A stretch of 64,000 nt of DNA from assembly GCA_037039685.1 (NCBI GenBank), contig JAWNGF010000008.1:2170001-2234000 (forward strand), read 5' to 3'. This document shows, piece by piece, positions 21,589 through 32,870 of this stretch (position 1 is its first letter; every line of letters starts with the position of its first letter). Position numbers and translations under genes: made by a program. This DNA comes from Ceratobasidium sp. AG-K. Taxonomy: Eukaryota; Basidiomycota; Agaricomycetes; Cantharellales; Ceratobasidiaceae. The notes beneath the pieces were generated by a model. The model was not told the origin of the DNA and searched no databases. It was given only the letters and a program-made list of their open reading frames with translations.

Positions 21589-24020
21589 TTAACCAACAGA
21601 GTAGGCAGTTTTGGGAAACACTTAAGTTGGAATATCAATATGAGCAACATATCAAAAGGTAGCTAGATCATCTTTCTGAATTATGATATTTTCTCCAGAT
21701 AGAATTCATAAGGAAATGGTGGAGTTACTCATGTTCCAATTGATAGCACTTACTAGATCACATGATCTACCAGTTCTCAAGCAAATCAGTCAGTTCTCTT
21801 TGGGGCTCATGAGCACTGATTTGATTGTGCATGCTTGCTCAGGTATAGGAGCACCAAGTGCACAGCCACTTGGGTCCTCCTGAGTGCTCCTTTACCAAAG
21901 CAAGCATGTATGAGCAAACTGGCACAGCTCAATTTACCCTCATATCAATGGCTAATTACCCAGCATTAACCTTCCATATTCTAGTGAGATTTGTGATTTT
22001 GAGCACAAATGGGATGTCATCAAAAAAGCCATGTGTGCCAAAAAGGCAATTGGTTAGCCCATGTATGTGTTGGTGGCTGTTGTAAGGTTGACAGATAGAA
22101 TTGCATAACTCTGACACATGCATGCTTATCACATGTAAGCAATTTCAAATGTAAGCTGTACATGCAAATGAGGTGTCCCTTGGCACCTGACTCTGCCTTT
22201 GCAGCCCATCAAGCTCCCCTCAAAGCTCCCCTGGGACCATACCCACCATCACTCAGGCCAGTGCATGCCCATACTCACCCAAGGGGACTTGATAGCATTT
22301 AGCCACATTGGTCAACAGGATATGAAACATGGATGGTGGAATCAAGAATGGACACAGCATTAGAAATGCATTTCAATTGAGAGGTTTCCTTATTTGGTGA
22401 ATTTCCAATATGATTTCTTGGGTTTACATGTTTAACATGTTGTGAATCTTTCATTTTAGGACAGGGTGTAATTGTAATGGTTCAGTGTAAATATATCCTA
22501 AAGTATAGAGTATACTTTGTCTGTATCACAACTTTATGCAGCCAGAGGGTAAAGTAAACTTCACTAGATCCTCAGAGGGCACTAATATGCTGTTACTAAC
22601 AGTGTTTGTTACTAAAGACAATATATCCTTCTTAACTGTTTGAGCAATGCTACTAGGCAAGGTTCCCTATAAGTTGTATTTAAGATATCCCCCCTGATTG
22701 CTAGAATCAAGTTAATACTTAATAGACTTCTCTAACACAAGTAGCTGTAGTGCAGTGCTTAGTGCTTACTGTAGAACTCTTAAAGTTATCTCAACCTCAA
22801 CTGCAACTGAATTGGAGTTAAACTCAACAATTAAGGAGTGTTATTGGGAGAACTGCTTTAGGTCTTAGAATAAGCTGTAAAGCTGTCACACAAGTGATAA
22901 ACTTGGTAAAGATGCATTGAATGTAAATTGAGAGGTGATCTCTGGAGGCTCTCAGAGGCCAGTTTATATACCTTATAGTGCACAGGTATGAATACTCAAG
23001 TGTACATATTCTAACTGGAATTTCCAGGCCGCTAGATAGTGTGGAGTAGCCTAAGAATAGCTCTGTAGCTATAGTTAGAACATGCAGTGCTGCTCAAAGT
23101 ACATATTAAAGGTACAAACTCCATACATAGTGTGGCTATGCATGTGACCATTCTGAAAGAGCTTTCCAGAACATGCAGACTACTAAATGAAGACAATCTA
23201 CAAAGATAATGCAAGGCAGTGCAACTCCAATGCAAGTCTGATCGTGGAATTCCATGCAGTGGTTGTGGAGATATGCTGTGTTCAAAGTATGGATCATGTG
23301 GCTATCAATATTTGAACACTGATAAGAGAATATCTCCAAAGCCGCTGTACGGAAATACATGAAACTCGGCCGATACATGTGCGAGGCTGTGCGTTAGTCA
23401 GCGCAAAAGAAATCAAGTTGATCGGTTTGGCAAGTCAGACGATATACCAGAAATACTTGTATTTCATGAAGGTACAAATTGATTAAAGTTAAACAATTTG
23501 TAACTTAATGAATTCTAAATCGTTCAAGTTGCTGAAGGTCACGACTGATAGCGAAACATCAGAAGCATTGATTCGTATTCTTATACATACAATGCAAGTG
23601 GAAACATATTTGCTACATGTGATACAGCACAAGACATATTTCATACATTTTCCAATCCTTGGGTATAGTGAGTTTAGACTAAGTATAGATACCAATGGAA
23701 GTCAGTATCCATAACAGTTTGAGGTGGGGCACTTTTCACTGTGGCATGAATGAGAATTGGCTAAGTCCCTGGCTTTCCAATGCTCATTTCTCTGAGATAA
23801 AATGGGTAGGTTGCCATGCCTAAGAACTGAAAATAAGTGCCAAATACAGGAAGTCAAAGGCAAACTCTTCATTGAGCATGTGCATGCAATTTGTACTGGT
23901 ACATGCAAACAACATATGTGCATGGGCAGTGCATGGGGACTAAGCAGTGGATAGACAGCAGCACAACCAGTGTGTGGACTCTGTGTAAAGTTAGTGCATA
24001 CATTGCATGTGCCTGTGGTA
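21589..24020. other. Non-coding stretch, no gene recognised
   Basis: Only short chance ORFs are present. One 135-bp foldback repeat lies at about 21791-21925 (separate entry). The rest is AT-rich unique-looking sequence in which I recognise nothing. Confidence 0.5.
21791..21925 (+). repeat. Foldback element, copy 1
   Basis: Two arms around GCATGCTTGCTC...GGTATAGGAGCACC and its inverted counterpart (AGTGCTCCTTTACC...AAGCAAGCATG) enclose a short loop with CACAGCCACTTGGG. The whole segment matches the reverse complement of 40795-40934 almost base for base. It has no coding content and is MITE-like. Confidence 0.8.
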
Positions 24021-24716
24021 CAGAGCCTACTGACAATATTTGCTCACCCTGGCTGGAGTGGGCTGCTGCTACTATGAGTACATACTATGTACACAGACAC
24101 AAGTGGTGCACCTTTCAACTAGTTTTCCTAGTCAGTCAGTGAAGTGAAGCTCCACTATGTGCTTACATAGTACACACAAGCATAGTTGGTGCATACTTTG
24201 TACACACCTGTGATATGCAGCCAACTAATCACATGCACTCACCCTCACCTGAGTGTGCTGCTGCTACTATGAGTGCATATTATGTATGCACACACAAGTG
24301 GCACACTTTTCAGCTAGTTTCCCAGTTAGTCAGTGGAGTGAAGCTCCACTATGTGCATACATAGTATGCATAAGCATTAGCAGCCACCACTCAGGTCCAG
24401 GTGAGTGCATGTGACCCATGTGTCTGTACTTGATAAGTGCATACAATGTATCCACATGGGCTGCACATTGTGGTTACCTAGTGGCTTGGCCTTTGCATAA
24501 GCAGAGCGCAGACACTGCCTGTAGCTGGTGTGTACTTTGTACACACCTGTGGTATGGAGCCAATGAATCACATGCACTTACCCTCACCTGAGTGGGCTGC
24601 TGCTACTATGAGTGCATAGTGTGTACACACACACAAGTGGTGCACTTTTCAGCTAGTTTCCTAATCAGTCAGTAGAGTGAAGCTCCACTATGTGCATACA
24701 TAGTATGCATAAGCAT
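24021..24716. repeat. Satellite repeat, left block
   Basis: The unit carries AGCATTAGCAGCCACC, GAGTGCATGTGACC, GTACTTGATAAGTGCATAC, GAGTGGGCTGCTGCTAC and AAGCTCCACTATGTG in fixed order. One full unit spans 24373-24712 and truncated units precede it. The array is cut by element D1 at 24717 and resumes at 31805 with the duplicated AGCAT. Many GTGCATAC/GTATGCA palindromic motifs occur; no coding content. Confidence 0.85.
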
Positions 24717-25089
24717 TGTCACAACCCTAACCAAACCCTGGAGGCCAAGACTCCACAGGTGGTGAGGATGGGGGTTGGGACAACATCAAAGGTCAAGTGT
24801 ACAGCACTAAGGCCAAAGTGAGTCATGCGACAAGTGATTTGGGGGTACAACAAGAGAACAAGTCTTGTGGAGACAAGACTTGTGTTGCTGGTATATATAC
24901 TAACTACTGTGGCTATTTACAAAACAAGATAAGTCCATGGACACCAAGGAGACAAGGGAACAGGCCAGACAGGCATGTCCCACAGTCATGGCTTACAGAA
25001 AGGCAACTAAATGCACCAAGGTGAGAAGAACAAGACCAAACACAAAGCAAACAGATGAGAAGGAAAGAGAACAAGAAAAGGTCATGACA
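24717..25089 (-). repeat. Element D1 3' LTR with 74-bp deletion
   Basis: It reads TGTCACAACC on the + strand and ends GGTCATGACA. Compared with the 5' LTR it lacks 74 bp after the segment CTACTGTGGCTAT. It keeps the TATATATA box (24892-24899) and the exact start-site 12-mer (24855-24866, minus AAGACTTGTTCT). Confidence 0.95.
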
Positions 25090-25113
25090 CTACCCCCCCT
25101 TCTAGGCCGGGGG

Positions 25114-25614
25114 TCACAGTGCAAGAGACAAAACAGATGACTTGTGGCTAACCAGAAAGAATTCATCCTCATTGTTCAACACAAGCAGGTCCTCCGCTGT
25201 CCCTGTTCCTTTCCAGATGTGCTCCTTGTTGTCATCTGTCAAGTCAATGATGGGCTCTTTGCACCCAGGGCCTTTGGTGAGATTGATGACCTGGAAGGGG
25301 TCTTGGAGACCCAGCCTGGACTGCCTCAAGGCGTCCATGATTTCCCAGGTGTTGTAGATGTCCTGGGCCTTGTGGGCAATCCAGTTGTTCCACCGGACAA
25401 GGGGGTGACTGACAAAGGAGCGAGGGGGGCAGCAGTGACATGAGCATGCCACAATGATGAAATAGAAGGCCTGTCGCAGACCAGAGTGCCAATACTGGCC
25501 ATTCTTGGGTGGGGGAATGGCTTCCAGTGTCCACTTGAAGCAGGCTGAACACATGTAGAGGTCCTTGTAGGTGCGGACCATGAAGGTGTTGGTGGAGAGG
25601 GTGGAGGTAGACAT
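25114..25614 (-). CDS. Element D1 ORF3: post-integrase accessory protein
   Basis: The ATG at 25614 overlaps the chromodomain ORF in another frame; 166 codons. It has Cys-rich segments (MCSAC, then ACSCHCC), a central aromatic stretch and a C-terminal part with two motifs, VINLT and IIDLTDDN, that look like tandem SUMO-interacting motifs. The closely related D2 copy reads VIDLT and IINLTDDN at the same places. The frame is open here although the element's gag and pol have stops. Function unknown; membrane or signal segments are not evident. Confidence 0.6.
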   Translation of the reverse strand: MSTSTLSTNTFMVRTYKDLYMCSACFKWTLEAIPPPKNGQYWHSGLRQAFYFIIVACSCHCCPPRSFVSHPLVRWNNWIAHKAQDIYNTWEIMDALRQSRLGLQDPFQVINLTKGPGCKEPIIDLTDDNKEHIWKGTGTAEDLLVLNNEDEFFLVSHKSSVLSLAL

Positions 25615-28600
25615 GGCGCAGAGAGTGAAGTGTGGGTAGGAGATGTTTTTAGCATAGGATGAGTGAAAGTGAACACTGTTGGATGGGGGACCTGGATCCC
25701 AACAGCCTCTTTTATACATTTTGAGTGCCAAATGGGCTGTTCTTCTTTATCTCTGGCCACTGAATCATCTTTTGTCTCCTCATGACAATGCTTCCTGGTT
25801 ACCTTAGGAACTTCCTTGATGGCTTCAGGATGTTCCAAGTGGAACTCCTTAACAGGTTCTGATGCATTGCCAAGGTTCTCCAGGGGTTCCCAGGAGTCAT
25901 GTTCTGATGTGTAACCTTTCCACTTGACAAAGTACTCCAAGACTCCCTTCTTGATCATGGAGCTCTGTATCATTTTGACCTCATATTCCTCCTCTCCTTC
26001 AGGTGTTTCTATGGGCGGGGCGGTTCCACATAGCAACCCTCAATCTCATCTTCCTCATACTTGGCCAGTTGCGAGACATTGACTACCAGGTGCATGCTCA
26101 TGGAGGGTGGGAGTTCCAGTCCATATGCATTCCTTCCTACTGCTTCCAGAATTGTGAATGGTCTGAGTTGTTTATGCAAGAGTTTCAGGGACCATCAATT
26201 GATTGTCATATGAATGTGGCTGAGCCAAACTTTATTGCCTATGATGAAGGGATCTTCCCATCACTTCCAATCCGCATATTCCTTGTCCTGTTCCTTGCTC
26301 AGGAAGAGGCTAGCCTTGGCTTCTTCCAGGTTGTCTTGGATCCGTTGTGCGTGGGCTGCAGCCTCCGGCACTGATCCATCTTCCACTGGAGTTCCTTCAA
26401 TTGATGGGTGGTGAGCCATGTTGGCAAAGAAAGGTGCCATGCCAATGCTGGAGTGGAACAAGTTGTTGTATGTGAATTTGGCAAACGGTAGCAGTGATGC
26501 CCAATCATGCTGTCTGAATGAGCAATATGTCCAAATGAAGGCTTTGACCATTTGATTGATGCACTCCGTTTGTCCATCTGTTTCAGGGTGATATGCAGTG
26601 GAGAGTCTGGGTCAAATGTTCAAGGCTTGATAGAGTTCTTTCATCAATCTAGATGCAAAGGTCGGCCCGCAATCTGACACAACTGTTTCTGGTGTGCCAT
26701 GTAATTTCCAACAGTGTTCCATGAATAACTCTGCAAGTTTAGGGAATGTGGTCTTCTCAGAGCAGGGGATGAAGTGGGCCATCTTGGTCAAGGTATTGAC
26801 AATCACCAGTATGGAGTCTAGACCTTTGGAGAGTGGCAGTTTGACAATCATATCAACTGAAATGTGTTGCCAGGGCTTATAAGGAAGTTCAAGTGGTTGT
26901 AATTCTCCAAGGGTTTGCTGGTTAATTGGTTTGGAGCGTTGGCACAAGTCACATGATGACATGTATTTGTTGATGTATGCCTTCATGGATGGCCACCAAT
27001 ATTGCTGTTTGACCAATTCCAACGTCTTTGCTTGCCCCATGTGTCCTGCTGCGTTGTTGTCATGATGGAGTTCTAAAATCTGGCACTTGGTTTTGTTGTT
27101 GCTTGGGACATAAATCCCTCCTTTGCGGTACAGTAAGTTGTCCCTTATCTTCCAGTCTTTGAATTCCTTCTGGACTGAGGCGGGAGCTTTTTCTGGTTGG
27201 TTGCTAAGGAAGGCCCAGATTGATGTAACATAATTATCCTTCTGCGTCTGATCTCTGATTGCCTGTTGAATATCCATAGTTGACGCCATGCCTTGTGGTT
27301 CTGTTTCAGCCAAGTTAATGAAAATGTGTGGTGAAAGTAGGGGTTTTTGAGGGACTACCCCCCATTCTAGGTGGTGGTCGCTCTGCTGACTGAGTGTGTC
27401 CACTTTCCCGTTAAGTCCACCAGCCCTGTACTTGATCTGGAAATTGAATTCCAACAGGAATACTGCCCATCTGTTTTGCTGCTTGGTGAGGACCTTAGAT
27501 GTCATGAAGTATTCCAGGTTCTTATGATCCATGATGAGCAAGACAGGGATCTCTGTTCCTTCTAAAAGATGATGCCATTCTTTGAAAGCTTTGATGATTG
27601 CCAAGAGTTCCTTGTCAAAGATATTGTAATTTTGTTCCATTGGAGATAGGCTTTTGGACATGAAAGCAACTGGGTGATGCTTGTTGTCAAACCCATATTG
27701 ACTGAGAACTGCCCCAGTTGCTTTGTCTGATGCATCACATTCAATGATAAATCCTTTGTCCTGGTCTGGTTGCAACAGGATGGGTGCTTTGATGAATTCC
27801 TTGATTAACCCCTGGAACACAAGTTCTGCTTCCAATCCCCATTCCCATTGTTTAGTCTTCATGGTCAGATTGTATAATGGTTGCACAATGTGGGTGTAAT
27901 TCTAGATAAAACATTGGTAGAAGTTTGCAAAACCAAGGAAGGTCTGGACATCTGTGATATTTTTTGGGGTAGGCAACTTTTTGATTGCATTGGTTTTCTC
28001 TTTCTGCATTTCCACCACTTCTACCAATATGATGAGTCCTAAATAATCGACTTTTGGTACATGGAAGGAGCACTTCTTGAGGGAGCAATAGAGACCAATG
28101 CATTGTAGGCAACAGAGTACTTCTTTTACATGGTTTGGGTGGTCCTTGGTGTTCTTGGAGAAAATCAGGATATCATCAATGTAGGTTTCAACGTAGATTC
28201 CTTTGATGTCCCTGAACTCTGAGTCCATCATGTTCTGGGATGTTGCTGGGGTGTTGGTGAGGCCAAACGGCACAACCCTGGTTTCAAATAGCCCATATTT
28301 GGTTCTGAATGCTGTTTTGTGAACATCTTCGTCTGCTACCCTTACCAGATTGTAACCAGACTTGAGGTCAAGTTTGGTGAAGATTTTGGTGCCTTTAACC
28401 CGTTCAATGAGATCATTGGTTCTAGGTAGTGGGTAGCAATTTTTCCTGGTGTAGCAATTCAAATATTGATAATCCATGAACAATCTTGGTGGTTGGGGAA
28501 CCCCATCAATGTCATGGCACTTGACAAACATTACTGGTGATGCCCATTCAGATGTGGATGGAACAATGAATCCTTTCTCCAGGTTTTCATCAATCCATGC

Positions 28601-28917
28601 TTTCAGAATTTGGTCTTCTTCCTTGGTGAGGGAATATACCACACCAATCTTGGGCTTTGCACCAGGTTCCAATTCGATTTTTAGGTAGTACAGCCAATGC
28701 GGGGCAGTTTATCCACTTCTTTGGCAACAAAAACATCTTTGAATTCCAAATATTCTTCTGGTAATTGACCCACTACCCCCCCTTCTATGGTGTTGCAATC
28801 TTTGCATAAGCATTCTGCCATGCAATAATCTGAGTTAAACTCCAGGGAGCCTGTCATCCAGTTGATTTTTGGGTTGTGCTTCTTTAACCAAGGAATTCCT
28901 AGTACAATTGTGTGTCA
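25326..28917 (-). pseudogene. Element D1 Pol: RT, RNase H, integrase, chromodomain
   Basis: After the protease, RT spans about 28672-27905 (intact YIDDIL near 28180) and ends at a TAG at 27902. RNase H and integrase follow in frame from 27886: IIECDASDKATG, DKELLAI, MDHKNLEYF, HHCC finger with C-x2-C near 26940-26951, VDMIVKLP and VSDCGPTF. A TGA at 26612 replaces the TGG seen at the equivalent position in D2. The integrase end (26551-26261) and the chromodomain (about 25970-25860; YEVKMIQSS, YFVKWKGYTSEHDSWEP) are in shifted frames. Confidence 0.9.
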
Positions 28918-29284
28918 TCCTAATGGTGCTACATTGCATGTAATCTCATCTATGTGGTCATTCATGATGATTTGGAAGGTGCATTTTTTGTTGATTACTC
29001 CATTTGCTATTGGCCGTCTGTCTATTACTTGGACTTGTCTTGCTGTTTTTTTCTTTTTTGTAGGAATTTTGTGTTTGTTGACATATTCAGAATTATTGAA
29101 ATTTCCTGAGGCCCCTGAATCGATCATGGCAACAGTAATAAGGTGTTTCAGGCATGCAATCGTGATAGGAACTCACAATTGGTCTGCATATTTGGTGGAA
29201 CAAAGGTATATTTTGTTTGCAGACTGTTTTTGATTCTCCAAGATTACACAATCTATTCCGACTTTAGGGCACATGATGCTCCCC
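28915..29284 (-). pseudogene. Element D1 protease region
   Basis: The retropepsin motif MIDSGASGNF is at about 29127-29098, keeping DSG. The frame runs to a TGA at 28915-28917, where the next codons read [15 protein letters not shown], the usual continuation of protease (flap/ILG motif) into RT. It lies in a frame different from gag. Confidence 0.75.
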
Positions 29285-30952
29285 TCAGTCGCTGCCTTTT
29301 CCTGATTCTGAATTGCTGGTATCAACCTCCTCCAGGGTTGCAATTTGTGTGCAACAATCCTTAGCCATGTGACCCTTCTTCTGGCAACAATAACAGGTGG
29401 TTTCACTTGTGACAGCTGTTACCTCCACCTTGGCTTGACAAGTGTCTGGTTTGATGAAGCTAAAGGGAATCTTGGTTGTTGTTCCATCAGCCCATTTGAC
29501 CTTGGGTGTCAAGAATCCTTGTTTATTTTTGCTGATCAATTCTATTGTCCCCTTCTTGCTACCCTGAGGAGTCACTGTGTAGATTGCTTCTCCCTTCTGG
29601 AATTTGTGCACTGCTGCACTCGTGGTTACCCGCTTCTGGGTGCCAGTTGGTGTTGCCCTCTCCAAAGTACCAGTACTTCTTTTCTCCATATTCCTAGCAA
29701 TGAGGGCCACATCAATTTCTTGGGTTCTGGTGAATAATTCCCACAATGTGGTGTTATGATGATTGTAGGCTTGGGAAGTGAGCATATCCTTGATGTTGTC
29801 TTTGAGACCTGCATAGAAATTGTCCTTCAAAGTTTGTTTGTTGTAGTCTAGTGGTGCTGACAAGATTCTGAATTGAGTAATGTACTCAACCACTGTCTTG
29901 GTTTGAATCAATGCCTTGTACTTTTGTCAATAAACTTTGACCTGCTCAATTTTGCCAAACGCTAATTCCCATTTGCGCTGGAATACCTCTATATCTGTGA
30001 AAATGGTTTGGGGTATCCCAGGGTTATGTGGATCTTGAAAAGGGCCGATCCAATCAACTGCTGGTTCATGTAGGTAGGAGATAATTAACCAAATCTTTTT
30101 TTCATCAGAAGCGGTGATGTAATGAGAGTTGGCAATATAATTTGCACAGGAATAAGTAAAATCCCTGGCCTTTGCTCCACATTCACCATTGAATTCTGTT
30201 GGTTTGGAGGCGGCCAATTTTTCCGTCCTTCCTGAAGAGAATATGGATGATGTTGGGGGCACAGTTGTTCCTGATGAGGGTGGTGCAACATGCATCATTG
30301 ATCCCCTTAAGCTCCTTGCTCCAGTAGTGGCTCCTCCTCTGAGTGATAGTCCTAATTGGCTTGTTGTCAGCGCACCCAACCTGGTAGTGCTGCTGCCTCC
30401 TGATCCTCCCATAGGGTTTGTGAGGAATCCATGTGTCTGAACCATGTCTTTGGTGGTTGTGTGTTGATCTACCACTGTGTTGTACAGTAGACGGTTTTGG
30501 TCTAGCATTTCCGCCAATTGCTCAATGCAGATATTACTGTCATCTCTGTTGTGTAGGATCCAATCTTCCACGTGTTCCAATTGTTGGGCCATAAGGCTTT
30601 GCCTCAATGCCATTTCCTTCAGAATGAAAAGAGTTTGTTTTTGGTGATTGCCCTCACAGGATTCCCACCATGTTTTGCCCATATAGCTTTTGATGGCTGG
30701 AGAAGAGGGTCTTGATTCAGCATCAAAGGTAGGGTATGGATTTGGTTGAGACCAAATAGTGGTGTCACCCTCATTTTCTTTGTCTCCTGTGATTGATGGA
30801 GGTGGCTCAGAGAAGCATGTTTGATGGAGCAGTGTTTCTGGAGCTGGTAGGGCTATAGGGCCTTTTCCTTTCCAAGATGTTGATGGATCGGTTATAGATG
30901 CCATGGTGTGTCTAAAGGATTCCACGAAGTTGGAATGACTCCTGGAAGTCAT
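29285..30952 (-). pseudogene. Element D1 Gag, SH3-like module and CCHC knuckle
   Basis: The ATG at 30952 opens 341 codons to a TGA at 29927-29929; the same frame resumes and ends at 29285. The N-terminal region is Ser/Pro/Thr-rich, the middle holds a capsid-like domain (FNGECGAKARDF, then WIGPFQDPHNPG). After the stop come a helical region, a compact beta-rich segment at about 29605-29444 (GEAIYTV, VKWADGTTTKIPF) resembling small SH3/chromo-like barrels, and the knuckle CYCCQKKGHMAKDC near 29381-29340. Confidence 0.85.
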
Positions 30953-31343
30953 GTGCTATAATAAGTGTGCTTCTTGGTGTGCTTTGACCAACAGTGGCTA
31001 GTGGTAATAGAGATATCTCCCCTGGGTAGAGATGGGAAGTTTAGGGGGAACCTAGTCAACAATAGGTTCAATGTGAAGGTATCAGAGGTCCTTGTTCCAA
31101 TAGAATATATGAGCAGCGCTTCCTGATTAGGTGGCAACAGCTCAGTGATATCAGAGGATAGGGGACGTTGTCAACAAGCTAATGGATGCAAGCTGCAATG
31201 TGCCTCAACATGTAAATGATGCAGGGGGAGAGTTGGGTGATCAGCTAATCAATGATGAAGGGTGTGCAGTGCTCAGTGATGACCTGGTGATGAAAAATCC
31301 TGGTTCCAACAGTGACAAAGGCTGTATCCGCAACAAGGGCAAG

Positions 31344-31355
31344 AAGACTTGTTCT
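31344..31355 (-). promoter_or_regulatory. Element D1 primer-binding site, self-priming type
   Basis: On the minus strand AGAACAAGTCTT begins two bases after the 5' LTR. It is the exact reverse complement of AAGACTTGTTCT at the predicted transcript start of the 3' LTR (24855-24866). The 5' LTR copy of the start 12-mer has one mismatch (AAGACTGGTTCT at 31496-31507). Confidence 0.72.
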
Positions 31356-31357
31356 AG

Positions 31358-31804
31358 TGTCACAACCCTAACCAAACCCTGGAGGCCAAGACTCCACAGG
31401 TGGTGAGGATGGGGGTTGGGACAACGTCAAAGGTCAAGTGTACGGCACTAAGGCCTAAGTGTGTCACGCGACAAGTGATTTGGGGGTACAACAAGAGAAC
31501 CAGTCTTGTGGAGACAAGACTTGTGTCGCTGGTATATATACTCACTACTGTGGCTATGTACAATAGAGAGCATGCAACAAAGGGAACCAAAACAGGGCAA
31601 GGCAAGAGTCTGAGAGAAGCAAGGATGAGACAAAGGAAACAACATATGTCCATGGACACCAAGGAGACAAGGGAACAGGCCAGGCAGGCATGTCCTGCAG
31701 TCATGGCTTACAGAAAGGCAACTAAATGCGCCAAGGTAAGACAAATGAGACCAAACACAAGGCAAACAAACAAGAAGGAAAGAGAACAAGAAAAGGTTGT
31801 GACA
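31358..31804 (-). repeat. Element D1 5' LTR
   Basis: 447 bp, with TATATATA at 31533-31540 (minus) and the predicted start 33 nt on at 31507. It carries a near-perfect hairpin around that start (AAGTCTTGT/ACAAGACT). The outer end abuts AGCAT. Confidence 0.95.
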
Positions 31805-32870
31805 AGCATTAGCAGCCACCCACTCAGGTCAGGATGAGTGCATGTGACTCATGTGTCTGTACTTGATAAGTGCATACAATGTATCCACATTGGGTGTGTG
31901 TTGAGGTTAACTAGTGGATGGGCCTGAAGACAAGCAGGGCGCAGACACTGCCTGTAGCTGGTGTGTACTTTGTATGCACCTGTGGTATGGAGCCAACTCT
32001 GCATGTGCACTCACCCTCACCTGAGTGGGCTGCTGCTACAATGAGTGCATACTAAGTACACACATGCAAGTGGTGCATTTTTCAGCTAGTTTCCTAATCA
32101 GTCAGTAGCGTGAAGCTTCACTATGTGCGTACTATGTAGGCACAAGCATTAGTGGCAACCTACTCAGGTCAGGGTGAGTGCATGTGACCAGTGTGTCTGT
32201 ACTTGATAAGTGCATACAACGTATGCACATGGCCTGCATGTTGTGGCTAACCTGTGGCTGGGCCTTTACACCAGTGGTGTGCAGATGCTACCTGTAGCTG
32301 GTGCATCCTTTGCACACACCTGTCATACAGAGCCAACTAATCACATGCGCTCACCCTGATCTGAGTGAGCTGCTGCTGCTATGTGTGCGTACTAAGTGTG
32401 CACACCCAAGTTGTGCACCTCTCAGCTGGTTTGCAAGTCAGCCAGTAATGTGCAGCTCTACTAAGTGTGTTCTATGTATGCATGAGCATTGGCAGTAGCC
32501 CACTACGGTCAGGGTGAGTGCTTGTGACCAGCGCATCTCTACTCCTAAGTGCATACAATGTACACACTTGGGCTGCACAGTCTGGTTAACCAGTGGCCCA
32601 CCCCCAGTGCAATGTGAGGTCTGCCCCTTGTGTGTGCATACCATATACACACATGCATTACCAGCAGCCCCCTCAGCTCTGGCTGGTGCACATAATCACC
32701 ACACTCTGTACTACAGGTGCATCTACTCTATGCACCCTCTGTGGGCAATGTCTGTCCATTGGTTTTGTTGGTGTCTGTCTGCTGATTAGCCACCATACAC
32801 CACCCATGTGCATATATTGTACACAGTTACACATACATACATGCAGCTCATGTGCACTCACACTGACCTA
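31805..32870. repeat. Satellite repeat, right block
   Basis: About three units of roughly 340 bp continue the array of 24021-24716. The unit-start motif (AGCATTAGCAGCC or variants) recurs near 31805, 32148 and 32486. Units diverge towards the right, where only GTGCATAC-type motifs remain recognisable. Confidence 0.85.

Larger units (their letters stand above)
24717..31804 (-). mobile_element. Element D1: Ty3/gypsy chromodomain retrotransposon in satellite DNA
   Basis: 5' LTR 31358-31804, PBS 31344-31355, gag, pol, ORF3, polypurine tract 25090-25103, 3' LTR 24717-25089. It is flanked by a perfect 5-bp duplication AGCAT (24712-24716 and 31805-31809). The 3' LTR is 74 bp shorter than the 5' LTR because of one internal deletion. 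Stops are found at 29927, 28915, 27902 and 26612 plus frameshifts in the integrase C-terminal part. Element D2 at 56.3-58.7 kb is a second, truncated member of the family. Confidence 0.97.

Noticed and set aside
25114..25443. Plus-strand ORFs under D1 ORF3
   Set aside because: They mirror the minus-strand ORF3; the D2 copy supports the minus-strand frame.
24021..32870. CRISPR array
   Set aside because: Units are about 340 bp with no short repeat-spacer pattern, and the genome is eukaryotic.
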